Source: Flavobacteriaceae bacterium GSB9
Lineage (GTDB): Bacteria > Bacteroidota > Bacteroidia > Flavobacteriales > Flavobacteriaceae
Assembly: GCA_022749295.1 (NCBI GenBank)
Contig: CP062007.1
Span: forward strand, 1,922,001 to 1,986,000
Direction of reading: 5' to 3'
Length of the DNA stretch: 64,000 bases
Positions 56,271 to 64,000 of the stretch are shown piece after piece. The position numbers and the translations under genes were made by a program. Each line of letters opens with the position of its first letter. The stretch's first letter is position 1. The notes beneath the pieces were generated by a model. That model worked only from the letters and a program-made list of their open reading frames with translations, ran no database searches and had not been told where the DNA came from.

Positions 56271-58643
56271 TTAATTTATAACCAATCTTCTTACAATACT
56301 TTCCCCCGTTCTGTTATCAGTAACACGAACAAAATAAATTCCATTTTGGTACTCACTAACATCTAGAACTACTTTTTTATTCGCTGTTCGATAATCCTTA
56401 CTCACCAACAGTACGTTTCTCAGACTGTAAATACCAACATTAACATCTGCATTCGCAATGCCTTTATAATCTACATTTATTGAGCCCTTTGAAGGGTTAG
56501 GGTAAACCGATACTCTACTAGAACTTGCTTGAGTTTTAATTACTGAAATTGAATTTGATAGGCTAAAGCACCCCGATAAGCCTGAAATTAAATGATCTCC
56601 TTCATCAGGTGGCGTAAACCCTTCAAGACCATCTTCATAACTTAAATGCCAAATTAAAGAAGTACCTGCTTCAGTCTCATCAAAATTAACATCTGAATAA
56701 TTTTCAGGTAAACCCAAAATAACCGTGGCATCCTCATTAGTTATTACCCAGGCAGAGTTTGTACCCAAATTACCTTCTAGCATGATACCATCGACGGGAA
56801 TTTTATCTTCATTACCGTCACCTACTGTAAAGCTAAAACTATTTTCTGTTCCTCCAGTAATTGTCCCTCCATCAACTTCAGTTCTAACAACAGAAATTGA
56901 ATTGGACAAAGCAAAGCATCCCATAAGGTCATCTGCATTTTCTACACCTTCAAAACTAACATTATCTTCATAACTTAAGTGCCAAACCAAGCACAGGCCT
57001 GCTGGAGCCTCGTCAAAATTCACATCGTATGGCGATGCTGGCAATCCCAAAATGTTACCCTCTGAATCCGTTACCACCCAGGCAGAGTTCGTGCCACTGT
57101 TCCCCGAAAGCGTGATGGCTCCATCTGGAATATTATCAACTGCTCCATCTCCCACGCAAAACTCAAATGGGCCCCCTTCTAGGGTGCCTCCTGTTGGCTG
57201 TTGGTACCTATTGACCTCTATGGGGTTCGTCAACGCATAACACCCCATTAACTCGTTAGCGTTGGCAATGTCCAAACTTACGTTGTCCTCATAACTTAAG
57301 TGCCAAACCAAGCACAGGCCTGCTGGCGCCTCATCAAAATTCACATCGTATGGCGACGCTGGCAATCCCAAAATGTTACCCTCTGAATCCGTTACCACCC
57401 AGGCAGAGTTCGTGCCACTGTTCCCCGAAAGCGTGATGGCTCCATCTGGAATATTATCAACTGCTCCATCTCCCACGCAAAACTCAAATGGGCCCCCTTC
57501 TAGGGTGCCTCCTGTTGGCTGTTGGTACCTATTGACTTCTATGGGGTTCGTCAACGCATAACACCCCATTAACTCGTTAGCGTTGGCAATATCCAAACTT
57601 ACGTTGTCCTCATAACTTAAGTGCCAAACCAAGCACAGGCCTGCTGGAGCCTCGTCAAAATTCACATCGTATGGCGATGCTGGCAATCCCAAAATGTTAC
57701 CCTCTGAATCCGTTACCACCCAGGCAGAGTTCGTTCCACTGTTCCCCGAAAGCGTGATGGCTCCATCTGGAATATTATCAACTGCTCCATCTCCCACGCA
57801 AAACTCAAATGGGCCCCCTTCTAGGGTGCCTCCTGTTGGCTGTTGGTACCTATTGACCTCTATGGGGTTCGTCAACGCATAACACCCCATTAACTCGTTA
57901 GCGTTGGCAATATCCAAACTTACGTTGTCCTCATAACTTAAGTGCCAAACCAAGCACAGGCCTGCTGGCGCCTCATCAAAATTCACATCGTATGGCGATG
58001 CTGGCAATCCCAAAATGTTACCCTCTGAATCCGTTACCACCCAGGCCGAGTTCGTGCCACTGTTCCCCGAAAGCGTGATGGCTCCATCTGGAATATTATC
58101 AACTGCTCCATCTCCCACGCAAAACTCAAATGGGCCCCCTTCTAGGGTGCCTCCTGTTGGCTGTAAAAACCTTTCAACCATAATGGGTTCAGACAAATGA
58201 AACCTTCCCACAATATCATTAATATTTTTTGTAAACTTACCTTGACCGGAAGGATCAATCAAAGGTTTTATACCGTTATAAGCAAGATGATAAATTAAAC
58301 ATATTCCCACTTCAGCATCATCAAAATTGATATCTGAAGGGTTATCGGGCAAGGCTAAAATATCGCCGTCTTCATCAGTGACAATCCATTGCTTTACTCG
58401 TCCTGAAGCATTTTCTAGTATGACGTCTACATAATCGGGTTCGCCATCACCAACACATACACTGTTATAGGTTTCGCCATCAGCAAAAGTAATATCCCCT
58501 CCATATACGGTTGCATTTTCATTGGAATTATGATTTTGAGCCGTAAGACTAAATATCCCAATCAAAAATAATGGTAAAAAGAGAAAGGTTTTACTGAATT
58601 TTAAAACGTGATTTGGGGTTCTCGAGAGTATCTTCACTTTCAT
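56271..58643 (-). CDS. T9SS-secreted protein made of six tandem ~107-aa domains
   Basis: The 790-aa protein has a signal peptide (MKVKILSRTPNHVLKFSKTFLFLPLFLIGIF...LTAQ) and six repeated domains. Domain 1 is diverged (VGDGEPDYVDVILENASG), domains 2-5 are almost identical (core VGDGAVDNIPDGAITLSGNS, then DVNFDEAPAGLCLVWHLSYED), and domain 6 is diverged (VGDGNEDKIPVDGIMLEGN). The C-terminal ~80 residues (VSVYPNPSKGSINVDYKG...GESIVRRLVIN) are a T9SS sorting domain. Domains 1-5 carry conserved Cys that may cross-link neighbours. It is probably an adhesin or surface-layer-like protein. Function is not known. Confidence 0.8.
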   Translation of the reverse strand: MKVKILSRTPNHVLKFSKTFLFLPLFLIGIFSLTAQNHNSNENATVYGGDITFADGETYNSVCVGDGEPDYVDVILENASGRVKQWIVTDEDGDILALPDNPSDINFDDAEVGICLIYHLAYNGIKPLIDPSGQGKFTKNINDIVGRFHLSEPIMVERFLQPTGGTLEGGPFEFCVGDGAVDNIPDGAITLSGNSGTNSAWVVTDSEGNILGLPASPYDVNFDEAPAGLCLVWHLSYEDNVSLDIANANELMGCYALTNPIEVNRYQQPTGGTLEGGPFEFCVGDGAVDNIPDGAITLSGNSGTNSAWVVTDSEGNILGLPASPYDVNFDEAPAGLCLVWHLSYEDNVSLDIANANELMGCYALTNPIEVNRYQQPTGGTLEGGPFEFCVGDGAVDNIPDGAITLSGNSGTNSAWVVTDSEGNILGLPASPYDVNFDEAPAGLCLVWHLSYEDNVSLDIANANELMGCYALTNPIEVNRYQQPTGGTLEGGPFEFCVGDGAVDNIPDGAITLSGNSGTNSAWVVTDSEGNILGLPASPYDVNFDEAPAGLCLVWHLSYEDNVSFEGVENADDLMGCFALSNSISVVRTEVDGGTITGGTENSFSFTVGDGNEDKIPVDGIMLEGNLGTNSAWVITNEDATVILGLPENYSDVNFDETEAGTSLIWHLSYEDGLEGFTPPDEGDHLISGLSGCFSLSNSISVIKTQASSSRVSVYPNPSKGSINVDYKGIANADVNVGIYSLRNVLLVSKDYRTANKKVVLDVSEYQNGIYFVRVTDNRTGESIVRRLVIN
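56969..58163 (-). repeat. 321-bp tandem repeat array inside the T9SS repeat gene
   Basis: Units start at 56969, 57290, 57611 and 57932; three are full 321-bp copies and the fourth is a 232-bp part. They differ at only a handful of positions. Some variants alternate (copies 1 and 3 share GGAGCCTCGTC, copies 2 and 4 share GGCGCCTCATC), which points to duplication of a two-unit block. The period is a multiple of three, so copy changes keep the frame. Confidence 0.92.
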
Positions 58644-58737
58644 AACTAATTGATTAACAAATTAATATTCCCTATAAGTTATGAAAAAAGTAAATTATAT
58701 CACTATTTAAGATTTCAAATGCAAATATCATCGACAA

Positions 58738-59547
58738 TTAGTTAAAACTCCAGTTTTTATATACACTAGAAGCCTCCAATTTGTTTTCAATGCCATCTTC
58801 AAGTTCTGGAAAAAAATCAATTGCGGTAAGTTTTTCAATAGAGTCGATAGAAACCACAAATTCGTATAATGGTTTATTTGAGTCGGCATGTGGAATCAAA
58901 AATGCAATCATTTTGGGGTTGGTGCTGTTATTATCAATCAAAATCTTATAAAATTGATTGGGTACTGAAACATTTTCATCTCCAATACGTTTCATATCGT
59001 CATTGAAAATACCGCCTGTAACTACAAAAACGCCATCGTATTTGTTGGCCCAATAGCGTACTTTCTGTTCTAAGCTGTTCCAAATACCAGCATTAAACTT
59101 GTGCTGCTGCGGACTAATATTACTTGTTAAAAAAGTTTCATTGTATGCTTGCTCACTGTAACGTCTATCGCCTGCTGGACAAAGATGTCCGCGGTCGTAA
59201 CCAGAGTTTTTGTAGTTACGCCAATGGGCTGCACCGGTTTTTACGGCTTCGTCAATTTCAAAATAAGGCCGTTTATAATTGGTTCTGGATAAATGCGATT
59301 TTTTTAGTTCGTATGCTACCCATTCAGCCTGCTCGTGGACTTCGCTATAAGACAAAGAATAACCGTAATGATGCACAACTTGTCCGGTTGTACTGGTTGG
59401 TAATAAGTATTCGTTGGTTTCTGTTTTTATGGTTTTACCATCGGCAACTACTTCGGCTTTTTCTTCTTCCTCTAAAAAATGCTCATAGCCATAAATCGCA
59501 ACAACAATAACAATGGCGATAATCGAATAAATCGTTCTTTTACTCAT
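58738..59547 (-). CDS. DNA/RNA non-specific endonuclease (DRGH, membrane-tethered or exported)
   Basis: The 269-aa protein has an N-terminal hydrophobic segment (residues 5-20) and then the beta-beta-alpha-metal fold. The catalytic DRGH is at 118-121 (GYDRGHLCPAGDRR), with TSNISPQQHKFNAGIWNSLE supplying the metal-binding Asn. Such nucleases digest DNA and RNA of either strand type. It is coupled to the upstream phosphatase by TAATG, with the last base of that stop shared. Confidence 0.93.
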   Translation of the reverse strand: MSKRTIYSIIAIVIVVAIYGYEHFLEEEEKAEVVADGKTIKTETNEYLLPTSTTGQVVHHYGYSLSYSEVHEQAEWVAYELKKSHLSRTNYKRPYFEIDEAVKTGAAHWRNYKNSGYDRGHLCPAGDRRYSEQAYNETFLTSNISPQQHKFNAGIWNSLEQKVRYWANKYDGVFVVTGGIFNDDMKRIGDENVSVPNQFYKILIDNNSTNPKMIAFLIPHADSNKPLYEFVVSIDSIEKLTAIDFFPELEDGIENKLEASSVYKNWSFN

Positions 59548-61226
59548 TATTCAAAAACAAACTCCAATGGCTGACCAATGGAGGCATTGGGAAAACTAAT
59601 ACCCAAAAGTGTAGAAATTGTAGGAGCTATATCAGTAATCTCTGTTTTCTTTAAGGTTTGCCCGTGCTTAATACCTTTTCCGTAAAACAACAAAGGTACA
59701 TGCGTGTCGTAATTTAATCCCGTTCCATGAGCAGTACCTGTTCTGTTCCATGAGACATCTTTAAAAACAGAAGGATTGTACACAAACAATACATCGCCCG
59801 AACGTTTTTGATGATGGCCATTCTGTAATAAAGTTTCAATATAACCCTCAGGGACTTCCAGTTGATTGATACCGGAAGTAACATACACCTTGTCAATCAA
59901 TTCATATTCCAATAGCTTTTTAGCCACATCTTCCTTAATGACTTCTAATTGTAATTTATTTTTATCAATAGCTTCATGGTCTAAAAATATTTGATAATTT
60001 ATTCTACTTAAAACCAAATTAGAAACGCCATACTTTTTTAGCAACATGGCATTAAGGTCTTTATGCATCTCACTTTCATTAAAAAAGCCTGCAGGTATTT
60101 TTTTTGATTTCAAATAACCGGGCGCATAGGGCGCACCATGGTCAGAGGTTAAAAATACCGTGTACTGCCCAACACCAACTTTCTGATCCAACGTATTGAA
60201 CAGCCTTTCTAGATCCAAATCCAACCTTAAATAGGTATCTTCCGTTTCTATTGCATTAACCCCAAACTTATGGCCTACTTTATCAGTACTTGAGTAACTT
60301 ATAGTTAAAACATCTGTATAATTGTCTTTTCCCAATTGTTCTCCTTCAATGGCAGCTATAACAAAATCTGTAATTAAACTGTTTCCATAAGGTGAATGGC
60401 CAATAGCATCATATACCCCATTATCATCTTTAAGTCGGTTCAAATCGTGTGGAAATACAGATGTTCTTTTCCCTTTAAAACTACCCTCATAAGGATTCAA
60501 ATCACTTCCGCTTTCGGTGTAGGTTTCTATATCGTAAAGTGTGTTCCATTCTTTAAAATAAGACTCAGCAATATTCGACTTATTGAAGTTGTATACCCAT
60601 TTTGGTAATTTTTCCATATAAAACGAACTGGTTATCCAATTACCCGAACCATCGTGTTCATAATCTAGCCAATAAGCCGCATTAGCGGTGTGTCCAGCAG
60701 GTAAAATAGCACCTCTATGTTTGAATGATACACCAATGGTTTTCCCTCGAAACTGGGTGAACAATCTGTTTTCGTCAGCAAAGGTGGTCGCCAACATTCT
60801 GTGTGGCGATTTTTTACCATCCTTACTTTGTGTCCCAATGGGATTTACCGTATTATCTTCAACGCAATTTACGTTTTTTCTTAACCTTTTATCAAACCAA
60901 TCATTACCCAAAATACCATGGTATTTTGGCGTTGTTCCTGTGAAAATGGAAGCATGCCCTGGCCCTGTTTTTGTTGGCACATAATTATAGTGATTGTTCT
61001 TACAGTTATAACCTTCATTTACCAAACGCTTAAAACCACCATCGCCAAATTTATTATAGAAACGAGTTAAATAATCGTACCGCATTTGGTCTACTACAAT
61101 ACCAACAACCAATTTAGGTTTTGATGACTCATTGGCGTGTTTTGCTGAAACCACATGGTTTTGCGATTTAGAGGAAAGTCCAACGGCCAAAATAAAAACA
61201 GCTATTAATGTATTTTTCATCTTCAT
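59547..61226 (-). CDS. pafA: PafA-like alkaline phosphatase-superfamily enzyme
   Basis: ATG at 61226 gives MKMKNTLIAVFILAVGL...KSQ, a signal peptide; the longer start adds a hydrophobic leader. The 559-aa protein has nucleophile Thr87 in TKTGPGHAS and Asn108, 21 residues on, matching the T79/N100 spacing of PafA. Lys169-x-Arg171 in SFKHRGAILPAGH mirrors PafA K162/R164, which mark the phosphate-monoesterase group. Metal ligands appear as VVDQMRYD and TSDHGAPYAPG. It releases phosphate in the periplasm and is insensitive to product phosphate in relatives. The coupled gene downstream is a nuclease. Confidence 0.9.
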   Translation of the reverse strand: MKMKNTLIAVFILAVGLSSKSQNHVVSAKHANESSKPKLVVGIVVDQMRYDYLTRFYNKFGDGGFKRLVNEGYNCKNNHYNYVPTKTGPGHASIFTGTTPKYHGILGNDWFDKRLRKNVNCVEDNTVNPIGTQSKDGKKSPHRMLATTFADENRLFTQFRGKTIGVSFKHRGAILPAGHTANAAYWLDYEHDGSGNWITSSFYMEKLPKWVYNFNKSNIAESYFKEWNTLYDIETYTESGSDLNPYEGSFKGKRTSVFPHDLNRLKDDNGVYDAIGHSPYGNSLITDFVIAAIEGEQLGKDNYTDVLTISYSSTDKVGHKFGVNAIETEDTYLRLDLDLERLFNTLDQKVGVGQYTVFLTSDHGAPYAPGYLKSKKIPAGFFNESEMHKDLNAMLLKKYGVSNLVLSRINYQIFLDHEAIDKNKLQLEVIKEDVAKKLLEYELIDKVYVTSGINQLEVPEGYIETLLQNGHHQKRSGDVLFVYNPSVFKDVSWNRTGTAHGTGLNYDTHVPLLFYGKGIKHGQTLKKTEITDIAPTISTLLGISFPNASIGQPLEFVFE

Positions 61227-61326
61227 TTTAATTTTGACCAAAAATAAATATTTAAACACATCATTATTTAAAATTAAAGTTAAATACCTCTAACTTTTTT
61301 TTACTTTAGCATAGACAAATTTGTAT

Positions 61327-62064
61327 ATGACTTACCTTAAAAACATTGGCGCCTATTTTTTAATGGTTATCGAAATGTTTCGAAAACCCACCAAATGGTC
61401 GGTTATGAAAACATTAATACTCAAAGATATCGACGACCTCATTATAGGCTCTCTTGGTATTATAGCTTTTATATCATTTTTTGTTGGAGGAGTTATTACC
61501 ATACAAACCGCATTAAATATAGACAACCCACTTATCCCCAGATACCTGGTTGGGTTTGCCACCAGACAGTCTGTTGTTTTGGAGTTTGCTCCTACTTTTA
61601 CATCCATTATCATGGCCGGCAAGGTAGGGTCGTTCATCACTTCCAGCATAGGCACCATGCGCGTTACCGAGCAGATTGACGCACTCGAAGTGATGGGGAT
61701 AAACTCGTTAAATTATCTGGTTTTTCCTAAAACCATCGCCTTAATGTTATACCCTTTTGCTATAGCTATTGGTATGTTTTTGGGTATTCTAGGCGGTATG
61801 GCGGCATGTGTTTTTGGAGGGTATTCCTCTTTAGAAGATTACATTATGGGTATACAAACAGATTTTGAAGCCTTCCATATTATTTATGCGTTTATAAAAA
61901 CATTTGTTTTCGCCATTTTACTGGCTACCATTCCTTCATATTACGGTTACTATATGAAAGGAGGTGCACTTGAAGTTGGCAAAGCTAGCACAACAGCTTT
62001 TGTTTGGACTTCGGTTGCCATTATATTATTGAATTATTTATTAACCGATATGCTGCTAGGATAA
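61327..62064 (+). CDS. mlaE: MlaE-family lipid ABC transporter permease
   Basis: ATG at 61327 gives MTYLKNIGAYFLMVIEMF; a TTG two codons before is dismissed. The 245-aa permease has five or six helices and the MlaE core (FFVGGVITIQTALNI, VLEFAPTFTSIIMAGKVGSFI, IDALEVMGINSLNYLVFPK). It works with MlaF and MCE-domain proteins to move phospholipids between membranes. MlaD-type and MlaC-type genes are not seen before the window ends. Its stop overlaps the mlaF start (TAATG). Confidence 0.92.
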   Translation: MTYLKNIGAYFLMVIEMFRKPTKWSVMKTLILKDIDDLIIGSLGIIAFISFFVGGVITIQTALNIDNPLIPRYLVGFATRQSVVLEFAPTFTSIIMAGKVGSFITSSIGTMRVTEQIDALEVMGINSLNYLVFPKTIALMLYPFAIAIGMFLGILGGMAACVFGGYSSLEDYIMGIQTDFEAFHIIYAFIKTFVFAILLATIPSYYGYYMKGGALEVGKASTTAFVWTSVAIILLNYLLTDMLLG

Positions 62065-62831
62065 TGATTGAAGTTAAAGATTTACATAAATCGTTCGGTG
62101 ACGCCCATATTCTAAAAGGCATTAGTACAACATTTGAAAAAGGAAAAACAAGCCTTGTCATTGGCCAGAGTGGTTCAGGAAAAACCGTGTTTTTAAAATG
62201 TTTATTAGGCCTATTTAATTATGAAAAAGGGTGTATTGCCTATGACGGAAAGATTTTTTCGCAACTATCGGAAGACCAAAAGCGCAACCTACGTGCAAAA
62301 ATAGGCATGGTTTTTCAAGGTAGTGCTCTTTTTGATTCTATGACCATTGAAGAAAACGTTATGTTTCCGTTAAAAATGTTCACAAAAATGAGCAAAAGTG
62401 AAATGCAAGACCGAGCAAACTTTGTTCTTAAACGTGTTAACCTAGAAAACGCGAATAAAAAAATGCCTAGTGAAGCCTCGGGCGGGATGCAGAAACGCGT
62501 AGCTATTGCTCGTGCCATTGTAAACAAACCTAAATACTTGTTTTGCGACGAACCTAATTCAGGACTTGACCCGAAAACAGCCATTGTAATTGACAATCTA
62601 ATCCAGGAAATTACAGATGAGTACCAAATTATTACCGTAATAAACTCTCACGACATGAATTCGGTGATGGAAATTGGTGAGAAAATTGTGTTCTTAAAAA
62701 ATGGGATTAAGGAATGGGAAGGATCTAACGAAACTATTTTCAAAACAGACAACAAAGCGGTTACCGATTTTGTTTATTCTTCAGAATTATTTAAAAAAGT
62801 ACGAAAAATGTACTTGGAAGAAAATCAGTAA
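62064..62831 (+). CDS. mlaF: MlaF-family lipid ABC transporter ATPase
   Basis: ATG at 62064 shares a base with the mlaE stop. The 255-aa ATPase has Walker A GQSGSGKT (about 36-43), the signature ASGGMQKRVAIARA, Walker B YLFCDEPNSGLDP and the H-loop NSHDMNS. It energises MlaE for lipid transport. It ends the cluster; 190 nt of AT-rich DNA follow without a recognisable gene. Confidence 0.94.
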   Translation: MIEVKDLHKSFGDAHILKGISTTFEKGKTSLVIGQSGSGKTVFLKCLLGLFNYEKGCIAYDGKIFSQLSEDQKRNLRAKIGMVFQGSALFDSMTIEENVMFPLKMFTKMSKSEMQDRANFVLKRVNLENANKKMPSEASGGMQKRVAIARAIVNKPKYLFCDEPNSGLDPKTAIVIDNLIQEITDEYQIITVINSHDMNSVMEIGEKIVFLKNGIKEWEGSNETIFKTDNKAVTDFVYSSELFKKVRKMYLEENQ

Positions 62832-63021
62832 TTTGTTTCTTTTTTGCTGCTGTAAGGATTCTTTATAAACAACTTTAAGTCTGAAATGCTTTTTTGGGTT
62901 TTCTTTGCCCCTTCATGAACTAGGTTATTTTCGAAATAATTTAGTTATGTTTTTCCTATGATGCTAACCGTAGTGTATTTCTGTAAAGATTTTTTACATT
63001 TTAACGGCTTTATTGTTGGTG

Positions 63022-64000
63022 TTAAGGCTTTTCTAAAATTACACCTACAACATTAGAATCGTAATTTGTGTAAGTGTGCCAAGGTCCGTATAGCCATAAT
63101 AGCACTTTATATCCATTATCTGCAACAACTATTGGACGGATATTTCTATAATTTGAATTAGACGTAATTGGTTTCCAATTAATCGTTGAGATATCGTCAT
63201 TAGGACCAATGTTAGCTTGATATATTTCGTGGGTTCCGCCTAGGTCCTCACCAGTTGATGGATTAACATCTGTTGAAATAAAGATATTGGTAACATCGGT
63301 AGGATCAAATGCCATTAAACCGGTATAGCTGCTTTCAATCTTGTACAAACATTTTCCTGCATAAGCAATTTCACGATCATTCCATTTTTTGCCATCCCAA
63401 GACGATATTCTAAACCTGTGATCACTATCGTTTAAGTAAAGTGTATACCCAATATGTGGGTTATTATCACTATCTTTCTGCATAGCACATGTCCAAGCAC
63501 TATTTGGCACACTTTCATTTACCACTGGCTTTTTCTTGGTTTCACTGCCTTGATAGAGTTTTTCGCCCTCTATAGTAACTAATGGACCTTCATCTAAACT
63601 TTTAATTTTTGTACCATCAACCTTATAAAAATTATTGTCACGATATTCTACATAATACAAACTATTACCATACTTTCTGGGATGGCCATCAGTATAAGAG
63701 ACACCTATTGTATTGTCATCTAATTGCATATATCTTGCGTAAGGTCGTTGAAAACCCGTAACATCATTCACTATAAAATGGGTTCTATTCCCCCATGTTT
63801 CTCCATGATTGTCTGAGGTTATAAAAGCAGGATTAAACGTTAGTCCATCCCTAAAGAAATTGTAAAGTAGACCTTCGTTTTTTAAATAAAATAAATTCAT
63901 ATAGGTTACGCCCACTTTACTATCGTAATGATGATGAAATTCTTTAGGCCTTCCCCATTTTAAATAATTGTTGGGTGCTGAAATATTGTAATGATGAATT
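63022..64000 (-). CDS. BNR-repeat beta-propeller protein, N terminus beyond the window
   Basis: The frame is open to the window end, so at least 325 residues are present; the GTG at 63915 is inside the gene. The visible part opens IHHYNISAPNNYLKWGRPKE and has Asp-box or BNR-like blades (AFITSDNHGETWGNRTHF, MFVFDPT-type seen as LMAFDPTDVTNIFIS). It fits the BNR_4 group that includes ulvan and rhamnogalacturonan-related lyases. Given the nearby PL11 gene, a polysaccharide-degrading role is likely. The exact family cannot be told from this piece. Confidence 0.75.
   Translation of the reverse strand, partial: IHHYNISAPNNYLKWGRPKEFHHHYDSKVGVTYMNLFYLKNEGLLYNFFRDGLTFNPAFITSDNHGETWGNRTHFIVNDVTGFQRPYARYMQLDDNTIGVSYTDGHPRKYGNSLYYVEYRDNNFYKVDGTKIKSLDEGPLVTIEGEKLYQGSETKKKPVVNESVPNSAWTCAMQKDSDNNPHIGYTLYLNDSDHRFRISSWDGKKWNDREIAYAGKCLYKIESSYTGLMAFDPTDVTNIFISTDVNPSTGEDLGGTHEIYQANIGPNDDISTINWKPITSNSNYRNIRPIVVADNGYKVLLWLYGPWHTYTNYDSNVVGVILEKP

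Noticed and set aside
56969-58163. Regular repeats considered as a CRISPR array
   Set aside because: The unit is 321 bp, units are contiguous without spacers, and they lie in a long open frame.
57052-58200. Four similar ~62-aa open frames on the plus strand at 321-nt steps
   Set aside because: They are the antisense reading of the tandem repeat array in the T9SS gene and repeat only because the DNA repeats.

Overview
The window is AT-rich chromosomal DNA that looks like a member of the Flavobacteriaceae (Bacteroidota). The grounds are a SusC/SusD pair, three proteins with type IX secretion (T9SS) C-terminal sorting domains, many Cys-lipoproteins, Bacteroidota-type promoters (TAnnTTTG at -7, with a matching TTTG 19 nt upstream before rpsL), and an in-frame hypoxanthine phosphoribosyltransferase-adenylate kinase fusion. 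No tRNA, rRNA, CRISPR array, prophage or insertion sequence was recognised.

Layout. 1-7744 (minus): the str-S10 ribosomal operon, rpsL-rpsG-fusA-rpsJ-rplC-rplD-rplW-rplB-rpsS-rplV-rpsC-rplP-rpmC(start only). No tuf lies between fusA and rpsJ, and a hairpin plus U-run lies between rpsJ and rplC. 7921-16351 (plus): an Omp85-like outer-membrane protein, then SusC, SusD and two surface-type lipoproteins, closed by a strong terminator. 16437-22937: rlmB, a rhomboid protease, rarA flanked by inverted copies of a dispersed ~95-bp repeat, a DUF4136 lipoprotein, an SDR oxidoreductase, and a T9SS-secreted M64 peptidase coupled to a lipoprotein. 23042-29335 (minus): a giant alpha-2-macroglobulin-like protein carrying a SusC-type N-terminal module in its middle.

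29539-45542: mostly housekeeping genes. These are a TPR protein, an Mpl-type Mur ligase, radC, a deacetylase-like protein, a HAD nucleotidase, obgE, the hpt-adk fusion divergent from purK-purE, an M3 peptidase, an aldo/keto reductase, an ECF sigma factor with a tiny Cys-rich probable anti-sigma factor, and a UbiA-like membrane protein. 45664-50210: gcvP, a FabH-like ketosynthase and a small methyltransferase. 50406-52624: an orphan secreted protein and a DUF6702/HupE-UreJ pair.

52986-64000: accessory and secreted functions. These are a PL11-type rhamnogalacturonan lyase with a T9SS tail, a GT2 glycosyltransferase, a T9SS protein built from six ~107-aa domains (four almost identical, in a 321-bp-period DNA array), a PafA-like phosphatase translationally coupled to a DNA/RNA non-specific endonuclease, an MlaE/MlaF lipid-transport pair, and a BNR-type beta-propeller protein running off the window end.

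The genes fit an aquatic or plant-polymer-associated bacterium that degrades polysaccharides, proteins and nucleic acids outside the cell. The best candidates for something new are the SusC-like module inside the macroglobulin, the expanding repeat protein, the internal attenuator in the S10 operon, and the phosphatase-nuclease operon. None is proven to be a new system from sequence alone.
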